A DNA stretch of 64,000 nt, from NCBI GenBank assembly GCA_947095535.1, contig OX352773.1:157205768-157269767 (forward strand), given 5' to 3'. Position 1 is the stretch's first letter, and each line of letters opens with the position of its first letter. The DNA comes from Poecilobothrus nobilitatus (lineage: Eukaryota > Arthropoda > Insecta > Diptera > Dolichopodidae). Below are positions 18,861 to 31,281 of this stretch, piece after piece. A program made the position numbers and the translations under genes. Below the pieces are notes generated by a model that saw only the letters and a program-made list of their open reading frames with translations, made no database searches and had not been told where the DNA came from.

Positions 18861-21746
18861 AAAATACAAGGAAGAATACAGTTGCCTTTGTCAACTCTTA
18901 GATACCCGTACGAACCGTTAGTATGTTCACAGCCTGTCACTCTGCTTACAATATTATTTTTTTAATATTTTAGTATTTTAAAATAATTTGGGTGAATTTT
19001 ATAATTTCTAGAACTATGGGTTGTACATATATTCAAACTATATGTTTATATGTACATTCTTCAAAAGCAGATTCTAACCTTCCACATAACGATTATCAAT
19101 CCAAAACTTTTTCAAATATTCTATAGTACCGTTTAATACTAAGCGGTAAATGTATATTAAATTTACTAAGTACAAAATAGTAAATATAATTTTAAATATT
19201 ATATTATATTATATTTAAATATTCCATTGACAGAATAATTTCTTATAAGTACAATAAAATACATATATGTATGTAAATACGGCGCTATATAATATACATC
19301 TATACTCTTATCATTCATTCACTAGTGACATATACGATATGTAAATAAACATGATATTATATAAGTATGTATATATTATATCAATATCATATAAATAAAA
19401 ATTCTTCAAGCAACCGTTATGTTGTTTATTTATTTACATTTTTAGCACATTTCCAAAAAAATTTTGAAAAAATGTGCTTATTAGTTTCACTCTGTCCGTC
19501 CGTAAGTCCGTCCGTCCGTCCGTTTAAAATACTTCTACACCGTTAAAGATAGAGAAAAAAAATTTTAACCATGGGTAGGCCTCATAAAAAAAATAATTTT
19601 GTGAAACAACTTTTTCATGTAGGCCCCTCCAATACGGAGCTACAGCCCCTCAAACTTTGAAAAAGCCCCACATTTAAATGCATATATTTTATGTTCTGCT
19701 TAAGATTTTTTCAATCTGAAAACGTCATTCGACAGGTATTTTTTTTAACTTTGTAAATTAATTTGAAAATTATACAATTTTTTTAAATTTAGTATTTAAA
19801 TTTACCGTTCTGTGAAAACCAAATTTTGGTTGATTTTTCTACTTTCATAACTCCGGCACGCTTTTAGATAGAGGCTTGCAATTTTGAGGCAAGAAAGAAC
19901 TTTTAGAATTAGTATAAGTTTGCTCAGAAAATTATTTTGAACCACCCCCTGTTTCTGAGTTACTAGGGCTTAAAAATTGAAAATCTGCTATTTTTAAACA
20001 CCTGTAACTTAGGAACCTGTACACATTTCACTTCTACAAGACATAAAAATTAAAGCTACGGTAATATATTTTAATGTGTGTTAAAGGTTTATTTTAGTTG
20101 TAAAGGGTTCCAAAGTTACAGCTCTTCAAAATTGCGAAAAGCCCAATTTTCAGATGTATATATCTCAGGCTCTGCGTAATAGTTTTCCAATCTAAAACTG
20201 CCAGAAGATCGAAAATTTTATTATCTATAAAAAACAATATCAAAACTATGTAATATTTTGTAATTTACTATTTAAATTTACCGTTATGTAAAACCACATT
20301 TTGCATGAAATTTATTTTTTCATAACTCCGGCATGCCTTCAGATAGGAACCTGACATTTTGAGACAAGAAAGAACTTTTAGAATTAGTATAAGTTTCTTC
20401 AGAAAATTTTTGGGTAACACCCCCTCTTTTAGAGTTATTACGCCACAAAAATTTAAAATTTGCTACTTTTAGACACCTGTAACTTAGACACCTATAAACA
20501 TTTTTCTTCGGCACGACATGAAAATTAAAGGTTCAATAATATACTTTTATGTGTGTTAACGGCTTTTCTTAGTTATAAAGGATTCTGGACTTACGGCCCC
20601 TCAAAATTTCAAAAATGTCCTATTTTCACGTTTTTTCTTATTACAAAAAATTTCTTAAATTTCCAATTTTTTGTGCAAGTCACACTTCTAAACAGTTTGT
20701 ATTGAGTTTTGGAAATGTGAGCTTTTAAAAACCGTTGGTTTACATTCTACCTTGTTTGTACTACGCATTATGTCCTCAACAATTTCAAATTATCGAGTAA
20801 AACAAAATGGAAAAAATTCGTTGAAGAAATTTGTTAGAAAATTTGAAAAAATCAAGTAACACTTTCGTGAATTATAAAGTAACCCTATATTATTAAAAAA
20901 AGTTATTAACAGAAATAAGAGTATAATGTTGAAGCTTTAATTTTTGTGTATTACTTCAAAAACATTTTAACAGGTGTTTAAAAATAGGAAATTTTCAGTT
21001 TTTGACCCATTACAGCTCCTAAACGGGGGGTGATACAAAAAAAATTTTTGAAATGACTCATACTTATTTTCAAAGATCTAACTTCTGTCAAAATTTCAAG
21101 TTTTCAACTTAAACCGTTTCGAAGATAGAAGGGTTAAAGGATTTTGCAAAATTTGAGTTTCGCATAAAGGTAAATTAAGACACCGTATACCACAAATATA
21201 TATTTATTGTATATATACTTTTAAAGCTAATAAAAGTAGTAATCGTTTGGCGTTTTCAAAATGAAGATATACCTTACACAACTTGTGCTATAACAATTTA
21301 AATATAGAGCTTTTTTGAACCTTTGGGGAGCTGTAGCTCCGTAACGGGTGAGGCTACAAAAAAAGTTATTAAAAATAAAATTAATATTTTTGTGAGATCT
21401 ATCAGCAGTTAAAATTTCATAGGTCTATTTCAAAAAAAATGTGGGGATCTAAAAGTTAGGTGTTCGAGAGCTACCCTAAGTTTTGGTCCAAACTCAACCA
21501 AAAAAATAGGGAACCTACAAATTACTCCCAGAATATTTTGTGTAAATTTCAAGATTCTAGCTTTCTTAGCTTTTGAGTTAGCGTGCTGACGGACGGAAGG
21601 ACGGACGGACGGACATGGATCAAACGTCTTAGAATTTTTTTCTGATCCGATTCATACCTTTGAAGGTATATCTAGCTCGCTTATTTCGAGGTGTTACAAA
21701 CGGAGGAGTAATTTTATTATACCCGATCCTATCGCACGGGTATAAA
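18861..21746 (-). mobile_element. Family B repeat, full length, split by a family A insertion
   Basis: Read on the minus strand, it begins with the hairpin TATACCCGTGCGATAGGATCGGGTATA (21717-21744). It continues with CTCCTCCGTTTGTAACACC, then GAAATAAGCGAGCTAGATAT and CTTTGAAGGTATGAATCGG. A GTCC block lies at about 21588-21616. One module homologous to those of family A follows. The distal part has TAACGGTTGCTTGAAGAAT, then CGGCGCTATATAATA, ACGATTATCAATCC's complement and GTACGGGTATCTAAGAGTTG. It closes with ATTCTTCC near 18861. The terminal GTACGGGTAT is an inverted partner of the first hairpin arm. Positions 19439-20757 are an inserted family A element, absent at this point in the other B copies. 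Net length without the insert is about 1.57 kb. The hairpin plus AAGGTATGGATCGG plus GTCC layout strongly recalls Drosophila DINE-1/mini-me. Confidence 0.85.
19439..20757 (+). mobile_element. Family A repeat, full length, nested in family B
   Basis: The borders are the same as in the copy at 2763: TTTTTAGCACATTTCC at the left and CATTCTACCTTGTTT at the right. The GTCC block is at about 19494-19525 and modules start near 19644, 20117 and 20597. The uninterrupted sequence of the host site is seen at 31863-31880 and 58040-58055, where a T (or A) run is unbroken. Left flank TTTACA plus T's and right flank T's plus GTACTACGC join to give the empty site without any duplication longer than a few T's. 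Confidence 0.9.
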
Positions 21747-22796
21747 AAAAAAAGTAGTGAATACCCAAAAAATGATATCTAATATAACGTTGTCATTGAT
21801 TTTCATATTGCCATTGACCTTAATATTGATCTGATCTCCATGTTATATAAAAAATAGCACAATTTTTCCAAGTAGGTAATATTAAGTTTACAACATATTT
21901 TTAATATAGATAATACAAGTGGAACAGTTAAAGCGTAATACGAGGCAATTATTCTAATATAATCTTTACCACTTATAAGAACCCAGAATATTTATAATGA
22001 TAAAAGTATTGAAAGTATAGAAGATGAAAGAATAGTCAAGGACAATTGAATATGTTGAAAATATTATTTAGAAGATCACTTTTATGACAAAATAGCGGCA
22101 AAGCAAAATTAAATCAATTGATATGAAGCGGACACAAGTACCTGAACTATAATTATTTGAGTTCTTTTCTTTTCAGCTTTCATCTAATTTTTTTCCAACT
22201 CATTAATTCAAAAAGTGTAATTTTTTTCTTTCCTTAACTTCCATATATTGTTCGATCAGATTATATACTTAATTCAACACATCTTGATTTAGTTTATTCA
22301 TTTTATAAACACTTCATTTTAATCGTTCGTTTTACATATGTTTCAGTTGTCATATTAAGTACACATATTATGGTTCTGGCCAAACTCCTATATGTTTCTA
22401 TACCATTTACATGTAAATATTTTTTTATTTTTAAGGTTTTACGCCTTCTATGTGTGTGTTTGCTTGCTTGTTTTACATGGAGTTTTGTGTGCGTTTGTTA
22501 AACATATAGCACAAGTAAAAAATTCAAGTTTGATGATGAAATATATGTGATGAAAAAACAGGTATATGTGATGAAAAAACAGTTTTTGGTTTGATTTAAT
22601 TTTCTTACTTTATTAATAGATTTTTATAGATTTGAATGAGTTTTTGCGTAAAATTCATTCATTTGCAATTTCATCTCTTTTCGAATATATTAGCTTCGCT
22701 AGTAGTGGCTGAAAATACTTCTGTTTTAGTATGAAATGAAAACAAAACAATAACATTCTGTATTAACAATATTGGAATAAATAAACTTAATAATAA
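21747..22796. other. AT-rich spacer
   Basis: The only structures are a 20-bp tandem duplication TATATGTGATGAAAAAACAG at about 22543-22583 and poly-T runs. No gene is seen. Confidence 0.6.
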
Positions 22797-23505
22797 ACTT
22801 CCGCTAAAGGGTGATCATAAATCTAAATGACGTCATAACATAACGGTACTTTATATATCCAAGTTTCCGAATATATACGCCATTAGTACTAATGCCACCA
22901 TCTAATGGCCGAAAAATGGATTACATAATTTTCTTAACATTTTGTACTATTTATATTAAACCGTTATATTTTTTCCATAAGACAATAAACAGAAACCATT
23001 TTCTACAATATTGTAGAGCATAATATCGTCGTTAATATACATCTTGTTTCCTCTTAATCTGTACTACAGTTTCTCAGATATTGCAGTTGAAAGTGAGAAT
23101 TTAGAAAAAAAAAAATTCAAACTTTCAAAAAAATCACTATACATATGAAATTTTCAAAGACACTCTATTAAATTAAATTATGATAAATTATGAAAATACT
23201 AAAATACCACACTTATTATATACCGTTGAAAAGCGTGTGAAGAGTCCTTTCTAACGGTATAATGATAAATATAGAGTGTCTTTGTAGACAATATTGTAGA
23301 AAATGGTTCCAGTTTATTGCCTTACGGGAAAAATATAACGGTTTAATTAAAATAGTACAAAATGTTAAGAACATTTTGTCATTTATTTTTCGGCCACTAG
23401 ATGGCGGGATTGGTATTAATGGCATATATATTCGGAAACTTGAAGATATAAAGTATCGTTATGTGATGACGTCGTCTTAATAACGCGTCACCCCTTTGCG
23501 GAAGT
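22797..23505. mobile_element. Foldback/MITE-like element with ~220-bp terminal inverted repeats
   Basis: The left arm (22797-23017) starts ACTTCCGCTAAAGGGTGA. The right arm (23284-23505) ends TCACCCCTTTGCGGAAGT. They match along their length at roughly 85-90% by eye, through AACGGTACTTTATAT, AAGTTTCCGAATATAT, CCATCTAATGGCCGAAAAAT, TTAACATTTTGTACTAT and CCATTTTCTACAATATTGT. The central ~265 bp holds further inverted pairs: CAAAGACACTCTAT at 23155-23168 with its partner at 23271-23284, and TATACCGTT with AACGGTATA around 23219-23260. No transposase ORF is seen. The two opposing ~70-codon ORFs in the right arm follow from the inverted repeat. No clear target duplication was found. Confidence 0.85.
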
Positions 23506-23925
23506 ATATCCTATAATATATTGTTTAGTATATATACTAAAAGTTGAATAGTTGTTGAAATCAACAATATCAGTGTTACAAATTAATTAACTAATTGTGA
23601 AGCAAAATATTAATATTGAGAACAAAATGTATTTAATTACCATGAAATTTATATGAATTTAATTTTAATTCAAATTATCTTTGTTGGGACTAAAAAATAC
23701 CTCCTTTTATTTTTACTTTTTCTACCGTCTATTAATTAGCAACTAATAGGATCCATATTTAATCTGAATTTAAAATAAAAACAAAATTAAAATTAATTAA
23801 ACGTGATATTTTCCAGTTGTTTTAATTGTTTTTCTATTGTCATGTTTAATGATTAAACTGAGATATTTTTGGACAGAAAAAAACAGAAAAAAAAAAGCAA
23901 TTACTAACTTTATGCTAATTTGACC
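23506..23925. other. AT-rich spacer
   Basis: No recognisable gene or repeat. Confidence 0.6.
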
Positions 23926-24872
23926 GGGTTGGGGACGAATTTCCAAATCACAAAATCCTAATCACAAAATCCCAAACACAAAATCCCAAATTACAAAATC
24001 CTAAATTACAAAATCCCAAAAAAACTTTTAACTTATTACAAAATCCCAAAATGTGAAATCTTATTCGGGTTAGATACGAAATTCTAGAAAATAATTTCAA
24101 AAAGAAAAATAATTTCAAAAAAAAGCAGATGGACTCACCGTTAAATACGGTCAAAACAAATATCTTTCTTCTTTCTTTTGGTGGAACGATTTAACCTCAT
24201 TCGGTCTGCGAGAAAATCCAAATTTTCAAAATCAAAATATTTAAATCAAAGCTTTCAAAATCCAAATGCATCAAAATTCGAACTTTCAAAATCCAAACAT
24301 GTACAACGAAAATAATAGACAATATATGATGTAAAAATCCGTATATATATATAAATACTCGGTAAAAGAGGTCAAGCCTGATTTTACAACCAACTCTAAA
24401 AACCCTCTTAATTCAATCACGCATACACAAGTACATATATAACAACTCCGGAATAGGACACAACCCTGATTTTTTAAACAACCCTAAAATCCCTCCTAAA
24501 TCAGAATCTGGCATACACTATAATATATAAAACCTCTGGAAAAAGCGGCAACTTTCTGATATTAAAACGAAATCTAAAATCCTTCCTAATTCGGAATCTA
24601 GCTACACGAGTTTATACATACTCCGTAAAAGGGGGCAACCCAGATTTTGAATCCTACTTTAAAATCCATACAAAAGTATGCCAATGCATTCAGATTTTCA
24701 TACAAAAATATTAAATTTTGACATTTCTCTATGAATAATAGTAAATTTTTTAAAAATTTTGACGTTTGTATATGAAGAAAATCAATTTTGAAAATTAACA
24801 TTGGGACTTTTTAATTTGGCACTTTGTTACTTTGAAACTTTCTGATTTGGGATTTTGAGACGTTCCCTAATT
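23926..24872. mobile_element. Family G repeat: tandem AAATCCC-type units and a ~95-bp tandem array
   Basis: The left part (23946-24060) is a short-period array of CACAAAATCCCAAA-like units, which creates the artefactual GFCNLGFCN minus-strand ORF. A ~95-bp unit then repeats about four times (24345-24670). Each unit contains TATAAATACTC(C)GGTAAAAG, an AACCCTGATTTT-like segment and CTAAAATCCCTCCTAATTC followed by GAATCT. The right edge (24800-24872) reads TTGGGACTTTTTAATTTGG and GGGATTTTGAGACGTTCCC, an inverted counterpart of the left GGGGACGAATTTCC with AAAATCCCAAA. The whole therefore looks like an element whose inverted ends are themselves made of short repeats. Related arrays are at 26020-26480 and 42245-43140. 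Confidence 0.6.
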
Positions 24873-26019
24873 TTCCTTCTCAAATTTAATACAATATTTT
24901 ACTCCTTTTTTTTGTATTTTCAATAGATCCTGTTTAAAATGTGTTTCAATCGAATAAACAGTTTTTATAATGAACATATAACAAAACGTGGGTTTGTACC
25001 CTAATAAAATTTAAAATGTTTCATTTTAAAAAATGTTTAAATTGATTGAATAAAATACAGAAGATGTTCTAATATTGTGTTGACAATGGCGTGAATTTTA
25101 TTTTATATTTTTGATGCCGTTTTAATGAGATGATATAAATGATTGTTTTTTTTTTGTTTTTGCTGAAAATAGAAAAAAGCATAATGATAATTTGCATTTG
25201 AATGGAAAATATTAGAATAATGAAAACATTTTAGGACAATGAAGGTCAAAGATATTATTTTTTATTTGGATTGGATCTTAACGTTTTGTAATAATAAATG
25301 CAAAAGGACAATAATTAATTTGTTGTTTTGAATAACAATATGCCCAAAAAAATTCTAAAAATGAAGCTAAGAATGAAAAATCATTATTCTGTTATGATTT
25401 GTGAAAAATTAACGCATAAAAACTACATAGAATTTTAGTATTAATACTACCTAGTTCATTGCTTCGTAATATGTTCATTAAATTTAAGAAATTTGCATTT
25501 TAATATTATTTTGAGAATTTAAATTTAATAATTGAGATAATATTAAAGATTTCTTTTGTATCATTAATCGATTTCACATTTATAGAAAAAATGGTAGGAC
25601 TTAACGTTAGAAACATAACTGACTGAAGACAAATATTAAATTACAAAAATTATACAAAGGAAAATTCAGTGTTTGTTTGTTCTCTATGCATTACTAGAAG
25701 GTGTCCTTTTCGGCACACCAGCTTTTACATTTTGCGATTCACCTCGCTAAACAGTTAGAAAAATTGACTTTAAAATATTGATTCTTATAGGCCTTTGATA
25801 GCTGACTATAATAAAATATTTCGAATTCGTTAGACACGTATCACTATTGAAAATGCAAACATTCTGAAACATTTTTTATCGGTTTCGTTAGCCCGTGTAC
25901 TTTTTAATGTCCGTGTGCTTGTTTTTATGATCTTCTCTTAAAACATGAAAAAAAAAATTTCAATAAATTCTGTTCTAATTCTGCTAAAATAATATTAGGA
26001 TAATTATATATATCTAATC
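24873..26019. other. AT-rich spacer
   Basis: No gene or repeat family is recognised. The segment at about 25690-25760 (GGTGTCCTTTTCGGCACACC) is less A/T-rich and contains a small palindrome, but it shows no protein signature. Confidence 0.55.
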
Positions 26020-26860
26020 TGGCGCGTAATCCTGCTTCAGCAAATCTTGTTTTCCAAAATCCCGCTTTCTAAATTCCCGCTTTTTAAAATCCCGCTTTTT
26101 AAAATCCCGCTTTTTAAAATCCCACTTTTTAAAATCCCGCTTTTCCAAAATCTCGCTTTTTCAAAATATTGACTAAAAACTACAAAAAGCAATAAATATT
26201 CTGGAGAAAGGAAAAACCCTAATTTATAAACCCAGCTGTTAAATCCCTCTTAATTTAGAACCTCACAATATTCTTAATAAATATTTTATAAAAGGCGTAT
26301 AACCTTGTTTTCAAATCGAACTCCCTTCTAAATCAGAATCTCACTATATAAATAGTCTGGAAAAAGCGTATAACCCTGATTTTGAATCCAACTTTAAAAT
26401 TCAACCTAATTCAGAATCTTGCATACTATTATATTATATAAATATTCTTAAATAATAAATAAAAGGAAAATACCTTGATTTTGAAGACGCTATGGAAAAA
26501 GTCCCCAAAACCAAAAACGAAAAAAGTCCCCAAAATTTGTATGATACTTTGTATTAAATCAAAAAATTTAAAATACTATTATGGAAAAGTATTTCATATA
26601 GTGGGGGCTGCCGGGGCTATTATTGAAATGCTGATTTTGAAACCAACTCTAAAACTCCTTGGAATTATATTTTTCCCATGTATATTTCGAAACAAAAGCA
26701 TTTCATATAGGTACCCAAAATTATGGATTTTTTTTATTTTTGTTTTGGGAACTTTTTTCGTACAGCTCATTTTGAATCGAACTCTCAAATCCTTCTTAAA
26801 AATTTTTTTACAAACATATTTGAACAGAAATCTCTTGTTACACCACTGATATCAATATCA
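26020..26860. mobile_element. Family G repeat: 15-bp minisatellite, ~100-bp units and an inner inverted repeat
   Basis: At about 26040-26165 a 15-bp unit, CCCGCTTTTTAAAAT, is repeated around seven times with decay at the ends. The ~100-bp unit follows at 26170-26480 (TAAATATTCTGGAGAAAGG, AACCCTGATTTTGAATCC, TAAAATCCCTC, CAGAATCT). From about 26490 an inverted pair appears. GAAAAAAGTCCCCAAAA at 26518-26534 (with a second AAAAGTCCCCAAAACCAAAA at 26497) faces TTTTGGGAACTTTTTTCG at 26743-26760. TATTTCATATAG also recurs between them. The 124-codon ORF and its opposing shadow arise from this symmetry and are not a gene. Confidence 0.55.
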
Positions 26861-26965
26861 AAACCAAATTCAAATACAAATAATATTAAAAATAGGTAAA
26901 CAAAATAATATAAAGAAAAATAAAAGAGGACAATAATCCAAATAAACCTAAAATTTAACAAAAAC

Positions 26966-28197
26966 AAAATTTTTTGTAATAAGAAAATATGTGAAAATAG
27001 GACTTTTCTGGAATTTTGAGGGGCTGTAACTTCGGAACACTTTACAACTAAGAAAACCGTTAACACACGTAAAAATATATTACAGGAGCTTTAATTTTTA
27101 TGTCTTGCCGAAGAAAAATTTGTACAGGTGCTAAAGTTACAGGTGCCTAAAAATAGCAAATTTTCAATTTTTTAGTCCTAAAACCTCTTAAACAGGGGGT
27201 GGTGCAAAAAAATTTTCTAAGGAAACTTATACTAATTCTAAAAGTTCTTTCTTGTCTCAAAAGTTTAGGTTCCTATCTAAAGGCGTGCAGGAGTTATGAA
27301 AAAATAAATTTCATGCAAAATGTGGTTTTCACATAACGGTAAATTTAAATAGTGAATTACATAATATTGCATAATTTTAATATTTCTAATTACATAATAT
27401 ACATAATATAATATATTACATAATATAATAAAATTTTCGGTCTTCTGGCGGTTTTAGATTGCAAAACTATTACGCAGAGCCTGAGATATATACATCTGAA
27501 AATGGGGCTTTTTCGTAATTTTGAAGAGCTGTCTCTTGAACCCTATATAACTTAAATAAACTTTTAAAACACATTAAAATATATTACTGCAGCTTTAATT
27601 TTTATATCTTTCCGAAGTAAAATGTGTACAGGTTCCTAAGTTACAGGTGTTTAAAAATAACAAATTTTCAATTTTTGAGCCCTAATAGCTCATAAACAGG
27701 GGGTGGTCCAAAAAAATTTTCTGAGCAAACTTATACTAATTTTTTCTTGCTTCAAAATTTCCAGCCTCTATATTGAAGCGTGTGGGAGTTATGAAAGTAG
27801 AAAAATCATGCAAAATTTGGTTTTCACATAACGGTAAATTTAAATACTATATTTAAAAAAATTGTATAATTTTGATATTAATTTACAAAAAAATACCTGT
27901 CGAATGACGTTTTCTGGTTGAACAAATCTTAAGCAGAATATAAGATACATGCATTTAAAAATAGGTCTTTTTCAATGTTTGAGGGGCTATAGCTCCGTAA
28001 TGGAAGGGGCTACATGAAAAAGTTGTTTTACAAAATTATTTTTTTTATGAGACCTACCCATGGTTAAAATTTTTTTTCTCTATCTTTAACGGTGTAGAAG
28101 TTTTGTAAGCAGACGGACGGACAGACGGACGAACGGACGGACAAAGTGAAACTAATAAGCACATTTTTTCAAAATTTTCTTGGAAATGTGCTAAAAA
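26966..28197 (-). mobile_element. Family A repeat, 3'-truncated copy
   Basis: In reverse orientation it carries both modules and the GTCC block (CGGACGGAC at about 28112-28142), and ends with the border GGAAATGTGCTAAAAA. The opposite end lacks the GCACATTTCC...AACAAGG terminus and begins abruptly near 26966. Around 27390-27420 a small AT-rich duplication (ACATAATATA) is inserted in the module. Confidence 0.85.
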
Positions 28198-28755
28198 TTG
28201 CACAAGTACTAATTAATAACTAAATTTGCAATTAATAAATATAATTGCACTTAAATTAATAACTCCATTTTTTTTGATTTTATATTGAAGTTTATGAAAA
28301 ATTTCCTATTTTATTATGAAAAGTTTTTTGTTTGTATATTTTTTAATATTTAAATTTATTAAAAATTACAGAACGTGGCAAAAACGTTAAATTCTCTTAA
28401 TTGAAATTTTTTATTAAATGTTTAACGCTTTACTCATACCAGTATTATAATTGGAAAATAGTTTAATTAATTTACCCTACGGTTTATATTAAATTATCTA
28501 AAGTTTTTTAGTATCAAATTTTAAATGGATTTTAAGCTCTTAAATTTACAGTGTTTTAAAAAAAATGATAAAATAAAGCATACTAAGACTTAATTTATAT
28601 TTTACTAACAACCATAAACATTAAATATGATTATAGGATTTTTTTCCCAAAAACAAAAATTAATATTTTCTTCCAAAAAAATGTCGGTGACATCCGTTAC
28701 AAAAATATCCTTTTTATCGGCCATAATGACAACCTTTATTAAAATCAAAATAAAA
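28198..28755. other. AT-rich spacer
   Basis: Nothing recognisable. The 81-codon minus-strand ORF at 28605-28850 runs into the next repeat and has no conserved features. Confidence 0.6.
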
Positions 28756-29298
28756 ATGAAGGAAAAGTGTAGAGTGGACCATGCCAACTCTAGGATACCT
28801 GCATGAACACAATATATTAAAATTCTGTTGTTTCCAAAAAATTTAATCATATTTTAGAAATTTTGCGATATTTGTCTTCGTACTGAGTTCCTACTGATAT
28901 GATAGTCCCGTTTCGTCCAAACCAACAAGATTTTACGGAAGTTTTTGCCACAAAGCTTGATCACAAAATTTCATACATTTGACTTTATTAAGTACTACGA
29001 ACTTAACTTTAATATTACTAAAACTAAAATTATTTTGAGAAAATTTGAAATGAACACAATATATCTAAGTTATTCTCATATAAAAAAAAAGAAGTTGTCA
29101 ACCGTTTGAACTTATTCAATTCCAACTATAAAACTACCATTTATATTAAAATGAAATCTTAAACAATTTCAGAACCTTTGCTATATTATGTTATAGTGCG
29201 AACGGACGGACAGACTTACATAGCTAAACCGACTCAGACTTCAATTATGTGAAAGTAAAATTTTTGGTATACAATGTGACATTCATACCTATATAATA
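28756..29298 (-). mobile_element. Family C repeat, diverged copy
   Basis: The left edge, AATGAAGGAAAAGTGTAGAG then CCATGCCAACTCTAGGATAC and CTGCATGAAC, matches the outer end of the copy at 35594. Body units with CCAACAAGATTTTACGGAAG follow. A decayed GGAC block (GCGAACGGACGGACAGAC at about 29198) is next, then GACTCAGACTTC. The end TATACAATGTGACATTCATACCTATA corresponds to the terminal hairpin region. Confidence 0.6.
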
Positions 29299-31281
29299 AT
29301 ATCCTACAAAATTATTCCAATTCTTCATAATAACTGCACCTACCGAAACCAAATATGTACTTAAAATGACCTTAAACCCAACCGCTGTAAGTATTGTGTA
29401 TAGATTTTGGAGGCATAAATTTGGTTTAATTGCCAAAGGGATGGCATTATTGAACACAACAAATTAATAAAATCTTTAAAAGACATTTTTCCAGATGTTC
29501 ATTTTTTCATGAAAACCAATGGAAAGTGATATATTCTTCTAAAGCACTTTTGATTAAATAAATGTTTAATCTTAAACAAAATTTTTGTTTAGGTACCTAA
29601 GTAGGTATTTCAACATTTTATAATTTAAATTTTCTTAATAAATTTATAGTTAGATATCTGTGCTATTTTGTGACGTAATTATTTGATATTTCGATTTAAA
29701 TTTGATTTGAATGGCTTAATATTTTGGAGTTTTCAGGTGTTTTTTTATATCTTGGTATATCTAAATATCCTTTTCTCTTTTCTCCGATTGCGGATATCTC
29801 TAAAAAGTATCAACAAAATACTAAAACTCGAAGATTTTATAACTTAGCATAAAAATTAGAATTGTAATAAGAAGACTAAGATTGATTCTAAGAACTTAAT
29901 AAGAATTTAAAATTTTATTTTTCAGTTGGAGTGTGAAGGTTATTTCAGTAAAAATATTCTTTGTATTTTCTTAAAAGAAGTTATATTTTATGACAACGAC
30001 TTCTGTAAAATTTGGTTAAAACAAATTTTTTGACACAAATTTTAGTCTTTAAATTTACCATTAATTTTCTCAAGCAGACTTTAAAGCTCCTTACTCTTTT
30101 AACAGTAGTCCTTGATTGCTACAACTTAACCTTTCTGGTGATTAAATCTACATTTCTAGTAGGTTAAGTAGTTAAATTTTATATTTTCGTTGTATTGAAA
30201 AATTTCTTTCTATTTCCTAAAGACATTTTTTAAAAGTATTTTTAGATAAGAAGCAAAATATCTCATACAACAATGTTTAAAGTATCTTATAATGAATTGA
30301 TTAAATTTTTTCCGTTTTTCTCCAACAGAATTTCTTTTCATTGTAAAAATATTTTTATTAAAAGTTAAAATGCTTGAATTTATGTATAAAAATACACAAA
30401 ATATATATTTATATTTTTTATTTATATTTATTTATAACTGTATATTAAAATAACTCAGATTTAAGGGCAAATAATATTGGAAAATAACCAAAAAATAAAT
30501 GGAAAAATAAGAGAAAATTGATTCAATCAATAACAAATTTTTATGCGAACAACATTTAAAAATACTTAAATTTAAAAAAAATACAAAAATTATTAAATAA
30601 GGACAAAAGAAACTCCTAAATTCGTTCTTTTTCAAAGGATTTTTAAATGTTCAATTTATTATTTTCAAAAAAAAAAGGTTTGTTGGCTTTTATTTCCGCA
30701 TCTATATTAATATTTGGCAGGGTAAAAAAAAATAACATTAGAAATTCGAAAATAAATGGGCAGAATCATTATAAATATAAAAAAAAAAGAGTTAAAAGGC
30801 CAAAAATAAATAGCAGGAAGAAATGTTTTAGAATATAATTAAGAAAATAATAATGAAAAACATAAATAATATAAAAGGAAGAAAAATATTTTTGGAAATT
30901 TTCCTATTTGTTGTATATAAAATGGTCGAGACAAATGATGACAAAGATGATTTTAATGATAAATTACAGGACTGTCTAGTTACAGTAATTGTCTAGTCAA
31001 TAATTTGTTTTAGGAAGTATAAGTTTTTAAATACTAATATATAAAATGCTTATAGATAATATTAATTAGTAAATAAATACTGAGTTTAGATTGATGAATT
31101 AAACAAAGAAAAAGGAACTAGAGCAAAAAAGAAATGGTGAAGGAATTTTTGAGAAGTAGTAGTTAGTATAGAATATAATTATGACTCCTAAATAACCATA
31201 TTTGATGTAGTATGCATTTTTTCGAACTATGATACATGCCACTGTGAGCTAAAAATTGTAAATACATTTTAAAATATAGAT
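29299..31281. other. AT-rich spacer
   Basis: No gene or repeat is recognised over about 2 kb. Two ~65-codon ORFs (30432-30635 minus, 30647-30838 plus) are dominated by lysine, asparagine or phenylalanine, as expected from A/T-rich random sequence. Confidence 0.55.

Noticed and set aside
20320..20514. 64-codon minus-strand ORF
   Set aside because: It lies wholly in the family A module and is not open in the other A copies.
23216..23480. Overlapping ORFs on both strands
   Set aside because: They lie in the right arm of the foldback element and have no left-arm counterpart as a conserved frame.
23948..24154. ORF with GFCNLGFCNLGFC repeats
   Set aside because: Produced by the AAATCCC short tandem repeat of family G.
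26475..26849. 124-codon ORF with an opposing ORF of similar sequence
   Set aside because: The symmetry comes from the inverted repeat in the family G element; composition is that of AT-rich repeat DNA.
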